Origin: Mycetocola sp.
Lineage (GTDB): Bacteria; Actinomycetota; Actinomycetes; Actinomycetales; Microbacteriaceae
Assembly (NCBI RefSeq): GCF_025464835.1
Contig: NZ_JAODMP010000045.1
Coordinates: 1-34,756 of the forward strand
Length of the DNA: 34,756 bases
Direction: 5' to 3'
Position 1 is the stretch's first letter; every line of letters begins with the position of its first letter. The notes below the pieces were generated by a model. It was not told the origin of the DNA and made no database searches. It worked only from the letters and a program-made list of their open reading frames with translations. Shown piece by piece: positions 30,604-34,756 of the stretch. The translations under genes and the position numbers were made by a program.

Positions 30604-31599
30604 ATGACCACCATCGCGATCATCGGCGCCGGATACATGGGGCGCACCCATGCCGCAGCGTGGACCGCGCTTGGACACGGCGCAGGCATCCGTTACGTCT
30701 GCAGCCGACAAGCGGTCGGAACGTTCGAAGAGGCCCCGCAGGCCCGGGTCGTCACCGACCTCGCCACGGTGCTCGCCGACCCGAAGGTCGATATCGTGTC
30801 GATCTGCACCCCGACCTCGACGCACCGCGACATCGCGGTCCGGGCGCTGAATGCCGGCAAGCACGTGCTCCTCGAGAAGCCGATCGCCCTGACGGTGGCC
30901 GACGCCCTGGCGATCTCCGCTGCAGCGTCCTCCAGCGACCGGACCCTCATGGTCGCGCACGTCGTCCGCTTCTTCGAGGGCTACCGTCGGGCGCGCGAGG
31001 ATGTGGACGCCGGACGGATCGGGCCCGTCCTCTCGGCCCGCGCCCGCCGGCTGATCACCAAGCCGGACTCCGCCTGGTGGTACGACGAGTCCGCGTCCGG
31101 CGGAGTCGTGGTCGACGTGGGGATCCACGACTTCGACCAGATGAACCTCTTCCTCGGCACGCCGCTCACCGTCACAAGCATCGCCATCGACCCGGTCGGC
31201 CCGATCGAGACGACGATCGAGTACCGGTCGGGCGCGATCGGCCAGGTGCTCACTTTCGCCGGTGTGCCTGCCGGGGCGCCGTTCACGACCTCGCTGAACC
31301 TCGTCGGCTCCGACGGCATTCTCGACTACGACTTCTCAGCGGATGCCCCGACCGGCTCCGGTGGGACCTCCGGCGTCAACGCGTACCGGCTCGCGACCGC
31401 CGACGGGACCGTAAGCACGACTCTGGCGCGGCACGACCACTTCGAGAAGCAGATCGCCTATTTCCTCGACCGTGTGCGGGACGGGAACGACCCCGACTTC
31501 AGCCCGACGGCATCCGCTGTTCGTGCGCTTGAAGTGGCACTGGCCGCCCGGCAATCGCTCGTGACCGGTGAGACGGTGCCGCTCGAGGAACGTGCCTGA
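30604..31599 (+). CDS. Gfo/Idh/MocA-family NAD(P)-dependent oxidoreductase
   Basis: A 331-residue oxidoreductase of the glucose-fructose oxidoreductase/inositol dehydrogenase family, acting on sugars or cyclitols. The Rossmann fold begins TIAIIGAGYMGRTHAAAW at about 3-20 (GxGxxG). VDIVSICTPTSTHRDIAVRA follows near 61-80, and LLEKPIALTVADAL near 92-105 has the E-K-P motif, whose Lys is catalytic in the family. The C-terminal alpha/beta domain contains SGGVVVDVGIHDFDQMNLFL near 162-181, with the usual D-x-x-x-H-D substrate-site residues. Substrate unknown. A strong Shine-Dalgarno, AGGAGGAG, lies 3-4 nt before the ATG. The downstream DUF5107 protein is also from a sugar-enzyme fold, but a hairpin and a separate promoter stand between. 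Confidence 0.92.
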   Translation: MTTIAIIGAGYMGRTHAAAWTALGHGAGIRYVCSRQAVGTFEEAPQARVVTDLATVLADPKVDIVSICTPTSTHRDIAVRALNAGKHVLLEKPIALTVADALAISAAASSSDRTLMVAHVVRFFEGYRRAREDVDAGRIGPVLSARARRLITKPDSAWWYDESASGGVVVDVGIHDFDQMNLFLGTPLTVTSIAIDPVGPIETTIEYRSGAIGQVLTFAGVPAGAPFTTSLNLVGSDGILDYDFSADAPTGSGGTSGVNAYRLATADGTVSTTLARHDHFEKQIAYFLDRVRDGNDPDFSPTASAVRALEVALAARQSLVTGETVPLEERA

Positions 31600-31629
31600 G
31601 CTGCGTCAGGAATCGGCCCACGAGAACCC

Positions 31630-31707
31630 CAAATTCAGCAGATCCTTGGCGACACGCCGTACAGACGACGCGTCGTACGGCGTGTCGCGCCAAATCTGCT
31701 GAATTTG
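31630..31707. repeat. Long imperfect hairpin, arms about 33 bp
   Basis: Left arm 31630-31662 starts CAAATTCAGCAGAT and ends ACACGCCGTAC. Right arm 31675-31707 is its reverse complement apart from small offsets (CCTTGGCG against TTGGCGCG). The middle is ACGACGCGTCGT (31665-31676), itself a perfect palindrome, so there is almost no loop. The central AT-rich motif AAATTCAGCAGAT is unlike the surrounding high-GC DNA. It would act as a terminator after the oxidoreductase gene, but its size and sequence suggest a REP/MITE-like mobile or dispersed element. Confidence 0.75.
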
Positions 31708-31717
31708 AGGTCACTCC

Positions 31718-31731
31718 TGACGTCGACGTCA
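31718..31731. promoter_or_regulatory. 14-bp perfect palindrome, candidate operator
   Basis: TGACGTCGACGTCA, centred on CG as LacI-type operators are, but not matching their consensus fully. It lies 24 bp upstream of the -35 of the DUF5107 gene promoter. A repressor or activator site is plausible; no regulator gene adjoins. Confidence 0.45.
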
Positions 31732-31755
31732 CGCTTTGGACGGAGTTTCACGTCG

Positions 31756-31785
31756 TTGACCTGGACGTTTCCTCATCGCCAATAT
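31756..31785 (+). promoter_or_regulatory. Probable promoter of the DUF5107-TPR gene
   Basis: TTGACC (31756-31761), an 18-bp spacer and CAATAT (31780-31785). Transcription would start near 31792, leaving a leader of about 75 nt with a small hairpin AGCCGG-GTTCCG-CCGGCT before the RBS GGGAGGG. Confidence 0.55.
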
Positions 31786-31865
31786 GCGATCGCTGGACTG
31801 TTCGCGGCTCAGACTCCAGACTCGAGTAGCCGGGTTCCGCCGGCTGCCGATGGGAGGGATCCTCG

Positions 31866-33803
31866 TTGACTTCGATTCGCAGGGGCACGTTGACACTTCC
31901 GACCAGCTTGTGGGGCCCGTCGAACCCTTTGCCGAACATCTTCGGGAGCGGCGACATCCACGCTCCGTCCGGCTTCGAGGACGCCGGAGACGACCTCGAC
32001 GGCGAGGGCGTCGACGAGCGATCGAGCCGGGGTCAGACCGCCATGCCCTACCTCGACCAGGACGGGTACCTGGCCACGGAGGAGCCCGAAGAGCATGAGA
32101 CGGTCCTGCTGGAGAACGAGTACCTAACGGCAACCTTCCTGCCGGGCCTCGGCGGCCGGCTGTGGTCTCTTGTCGACCGTGCATCCGGCCGGGAGCTGCT
32201 CCACCAGAACGAGGCGATCCGGTTCCGCAACCTCGCACTGCGCAACGCGTGGTTCGCCGGCGGCGTCGAGTGGAACATCGGCATGATCGGGCACTCCCCG
32301 TTCACCAGCTCCCCGGTCCACACGGCGGCGCTCAGCGGCCCGGACGGTGAAGTGGGGCTTCGCTTCTACGAGTACGAGCGCATCCGCAACGTCACCTTTC
32401 GCGTCGACGCCTGGTTGCCGGAGAGCTCCTCGGAACTGCTCATCCGCAGCACCATCTCCAACGACTCCCCGAACGCGACGCCCATGTACTGGTGGTCGAA
32501 CATGGCAGTCCCCCAACACCAGGAAACACGGGTGCTTGCGCCGGCGGCATCCGCGTGGAGATATGGGCAGGAACGGGTGCTCAGCACGGTTCCGGTGCCG
32601 ACCGTCGACGGCCTCGACATCACCTGGCCGGCCAGGACCCGAAACACCGTCGACTACTTCTTCGACACAGCAGGCGCGCGGATGCCGTGGATCGCGGCCG
32701 TGGACGGCACCGGCTTCGGCGTGGTGCAGGCGTCGACGGAGAACCTCCCCGGTCGCAAGCTGTTCGTCTGGGGACAGGATCCGGGCGGGCGGCACTGGCA
32801 GGAATGGGTGTCAGGCTCCGGGTCGTACTGCGAGATCCAGGCAGGGCTCGCCCGCACCCAACTGGAATACCTGCGAATGCCCGCAGAAACGGAGTGGTCA
32901 TGGGTCGAGGCGTACGGCGCACTGCAGCTCGACGTCGCCGCTCAGTCGGATGACTGGGCCGTGGCGTCGGGTGCCGTCGCCACGAACCTGAACGACCGCA
33001 ACCTCCTCACCCGGCTGGAGGATCTCCGCGACCGCGACCAATCCGGTGAGCTGCTGGTCGAGGTCATCCCGGGGGGATCCGGCTGGGGCGCCGTGGAAAA
33101 TGAGCTGCGTCACCACGACGGCCGCAACCCGATCGACCCGGAACGGACCCCGTTCCCAGCGGATGCCGTTGGCCCCGACGAGGTGTACTGGTTGCGTCTG
33201 CTCGCTGGCGAGCCCGCAACCGCGGAACTCGACCCGCTTCAGCCGCCGCGCTCGTACCAGATCGACCCCCGTTGGGTTCCGCTGCTCAAGCAGCGGGATG
33301 ACTGGCTCGCTCTTCTCCACCTGGGTGTGATCGCCGCAGCGGAGGGATCGTTCGCCGAAGCAGGGCTGCTGTGGCAGGCATCCGTCGACCGGACACCGAA
33401 CCCATGGGCGCTGAGGAACCTCGGCGCGCTGGCCGCTGACCGCGGCAACACCGCCGATGCGGTGCCGTTCTACCTGGCGGCTCACAAGCTGGCTCCTTCG
33501 CTGCTGCCGCTGACCCGGGAGCTGCTTACCGTGCTGCACCGTGATGGACGTGCCGCCCAGACGCTCTCCGTGATCGAGTCGCTCCCGGGCGATCAGCGCA
33601 ACGACGGCCGGGTCCTGCTCGCGGAGGCGCGTGCCGCGCTCGCGACCGGGGACTTCGACCGGTGCCGAAGCATCCTCGATCGCGACCTCGTGGTCCTCGA
33701 CCTGCGTGAGGGCGATGCGCTGCTTTCGGACGTGTGGGCCGAGTACCAGGCGGCGCTGGGGTCCTCTGAGCCGCTGCCACCGAGGTACGACTTCCGGATG
33801 TGA
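31866..33803 (+). CDS. DUF5107 domain protein with C-terminal TPR repeats
   Basis: A 645-residue protein. The N-terminal two thirds is the DUF5107 domain, a galactose-mutarotase-like beta-sandwich. It has HETVLLENEYLTATFLPGLG near 79-98, GGRLWSLVDRASGRELLHQN, and FAGGVEWNIGMIGHSP, with SNMAVPQHQETRVLAP and EWVSGSGSYCEIQAG further on. From about 470 the protein becomes alpha-helical, with TPR-like helices (WLALLHLGVIAAAEGSFAEA, NPWALRNLGALAADRGNTAD, AVPFYLAAHKLAPSLLPLTR). DUF5107-TPR proteins are known from actinobacteria near carbohydrate-use genes; the activity is not established. The start is TTG at 31866 with GGGAGGG 7 nt upstream. It follows the oxidoreductase gene and could belong to the same sugar pathway, but has its own promoter. 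Confidence 0.85.
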   Translation: MTSIRRGTLTLPTSLWGPSNPLPNIFGSGDIHAPSGFEDAGDDLDGEGVDERSSRGQTAMPYLDQDGYLATEEPEEHETVLLENEYLTATFLPGLGGRLWSLVDRASGRELLHQNEAIRFRNLALRNAWFAGGVEWNIGMIGHSPFTSSPVHTAALSGPDGEVGLRFYEYERIRNVTFRVDAWLPESSSELLIRSTISNDSPNATPMYWWSNMAVPQHQETRVLAPAASAWRYGQERVLSTVPVPTVDGLDITWPARTRNTVDYFFDTAGARMPWIAAVDGTGFGVVQASTENLPGRKLFVWGQDPGGRHWQEWVSGSGSYCEIQAGLARTQLEYLRMPAETEWSWVEAYGALQLDVAAQSDDWAVASGAVATNLNDRNLLTRLEDLRDRDQSGELLVEVIPGGSGWGAVENELRHHDGRNPIDPERTPFPADAVGPDEVYWLRLLAGEPATAELDPLQPPRSYQIDPRWVPLLKQRDDWLALLHLGVIAAAEGSFAEAGLLWQASVDRTPNPWALRNLGALAADRGNTADAVPFYLAAHKLAPSLLPLTRELLTVLHRDGRAAQTLSVIESLPGDQRNDGRVLLAEARAALATGDFDRCRSILDRDLVVLDLREGDALLSDVWAEYQAALGSSEPLPPRYDFRM

Positions 33804-33910
33804 CACGTTCCGGTCGCGAGTCGCCCGGTTTCGCGGGTTCCTCGGCCGGCACACCCGTCGAGATGGGCAACTCGCGGAGGATTCTCATGCTCGGGTGTCA
33901 CCATTCAGGC

Positions 33911-34330
33911 ATGACGGTCACGACGACATCCGTAACGCTGGCGCAGCAGTTGCGCGAAGCGGGCCTCGGCTGGATCCCCGAATCAGGCGACCAGTTCTGC
34001 CTGGACACGAGCGAGTTCGAGGGTGAAGTGTTCACGGTCAGCGACATGACGATCGAACCGCACGACTACGACACCGGAACGATCCTCGGCTTCAACGGCA
34101 CCACCGAATGGGCTCTCGACTCCGTGGCCCTCGAGAAGACCCTGTGGCTACCGCGAGAAGACCAGCTCCGCGAACTCCTCGGGTCGACGTTCAGCTTTCT
34201 CCTCCGGGTCGACGAGATGTGGGTCGTCGAAATCGACAGGGGCGGGCAGAAGCTGCGCTTCGACGCCGCGACGGCTCCGGATGCCTACGCGCTGGCCGTT
34301 CTCGGCGTGCTGAGCGCGCAGACCGCCTGA
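33911..34330 (+). CDS. Small conserved-type actinobacterial protein of unknown function
   Basis: A 139-residue protein starting MTVTTTSVTLAQQLREAGLG. It has PESGDQFCLDTSEFEGEVFT, a strongly patterned TIEPHDYDTGTILGFNGTTE and WLPREDQLRELLGSTFSFLL, and ends with DAATAPDAYALAVLGVLSAQ. It looks like a well-conserved family with a compact alpha/beta fold. Similar short actinobacterial proteins are, from memory, sometimes labelled CpaE-like in annotation, but no ATPase motif is visible here, so I make no functional claim. The frame opens further upstream to 33800, but the start at 33911 is favoured by the position of conserved sequence and a CACCAT hexamer 6 nt upstream (weak). Confidence 0.7.
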   Translation: MTVTTTSVTLAQQLREAGLGWIPESGDQFCLDTSEFEGEVFTVSDMTIEPHDYDTGTILGFNGTTEWALDSVALEKTLWLPREDQLRELLGSTFSFLLRVDEMWVVEIDRGGQKLRFDAATAPDAYALAVLGVLSAQTA

Positions 34331-34350
34331 TCCGCTGGCCTCAGTCACCG

Positions 34351-34756
34351 CCCACCCTCGTCCGGAACTACGGGGATTCCCCGCGAACAGGCTCAGATTG
34401 AGCCGTCCCCAGACGTTCCACAGCGAATCTCCGAAGTTGCAAACGGAACCATCTGAAGCCTCCAGCCCCACCGTTCGGCGCCCAGCGCACCGGCCGCCCG
34501 AGCCCTGTCGCCCACCCTCGTCCGGAACTTCGGGGATTCCCCGCGAACAGGCTCAGATTCAGCCGTTCCCAGACGTTCCGCAGCGAATCTCCGAAGTTGC
34601 AAACGGAACGGCCTGAAGCCTCCAGCCCCACCGTTCGGCGCCCAGCGCACCGGCCGCCCGAGCCCTGTCGCCCACCCTCGTCCGGAACTTCGAGGATTCC
34701 CCGCGAACAGGCTCAGATCGAGCCGTTCCCAGACGATCCGCAACGAATCTCCGAAG
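34351..34756. repeat. Tandem repeat, 160-bp period, running off the window
   Basis: Three units start with CCCACCCTCGTCCGGAACT at 34351, 34511 and 34671; the last is cut at 86 bp by the window end. Units differ by only a few bases. Each unit contains CGGGGATTCCCCG, a small palindrome, and a longer inverted pair AACTTCGGGGATTC and GAATCTCCGAAGTT about 45 bp apart. Open frames read across it change frame from unit to unit, as 160 is not a multiple of three, so they do not encode a repeat protein. No gene is seen from 34331 to the end. Confidence 0.9.

Noticed and set aside
34351-34756. CRISPR array or repeat protein
   Set aside because: The period is 160 bp with near-identical units and no unique spacers, and 160 is not a multiple of three, so a repetitive protein cannot continue in frame.

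Overview
The window is high-GC DNA (about two thirds G+C by eye) with dense genes, GTG/TTG starts and short intergenic gaps. The gene set (ADP-dependent NnrD, SbcCD, a large LuxR regulator, a TM0106-type nuclease-helicase, a SWIM-SNF2 helicase, a DHA2 transporter) suggests an actinobacterium, most likely Microbacteriaceae. It reads as an ordinary chromosomal segment. I see no rRNA, tRNA, CRISPR array, transposase, integrase or phage gene.

Layout. 1-5.9 kb, minus strand: a Cys/Met-metabolism PLP enzyme, the CCA-adding enzyme, a large LAL/LuxR regulator and a small unknown protein. 5.9-8.2 kb: a SulP-STAS anion transporter meets an isolated DUF4255 (Pvc16-like) gene, followed by a decayed Fpg/Nei DNA glycosylase. 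8.3-10.1 kb, minus: an ECF sigma factor with a one-pass membrane protein downstream, probably its regulator. 10.4-11.5 kb, plus: an acidic small protein, acylphosphatase and a very Met/Cys-rich copper-storage protein. 11.5-13.4 kb: two small minus-strand proteins (one with two helix-turn-helix motifs), an Ala-rich tail-anchored protein and a frameshifted PspC-domain gene. 13.5-17.7 kb, minus: sbcD-sbcC with overlapping ATGA. 17.8-21.2 kb, plus: a histidine phosphatase overlapping nnrD, then a DHA2 transporter. 21.2-22.5 kb: RibD-type reductase, VOC protein, small GNAT. 22.5-30.3 kb: a 1166-residue RecB-like nuclease/RNase H-like/SF1 helicase diverges from two tandem paralogous microproteins, a SWIM-SNF2 helicase and a 40-residue microprotein. 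30.6-33.8 kb, plus: a Gfo/Idh/MocA dehydrogenase and a DUF5107-TPR protein, separated by a long hairpin, a 14-bp palindrome and a promoter. The end holds a small conserved unknown gene and a 160-bp tandem repeat that runs off the edge.

Expression. At least eleven genes have a TANNNT hexamer exactly 6 nt (once 7 nt) before the start codon, the layout expected for leaderless mRNAs. Several genes with distal starts or internal operon positions have clear Shine-Dalgarno sequences instead.

The least explained items are the tandem microproteins with a shared C-terminal signature, the isolated DUF4255 gene, the two broken genes (Fpg/Nei and PspC), the hairpin at 31.6 kb and the 160-bp repeats. I did not find a complete, clearly novel multi-gene system.
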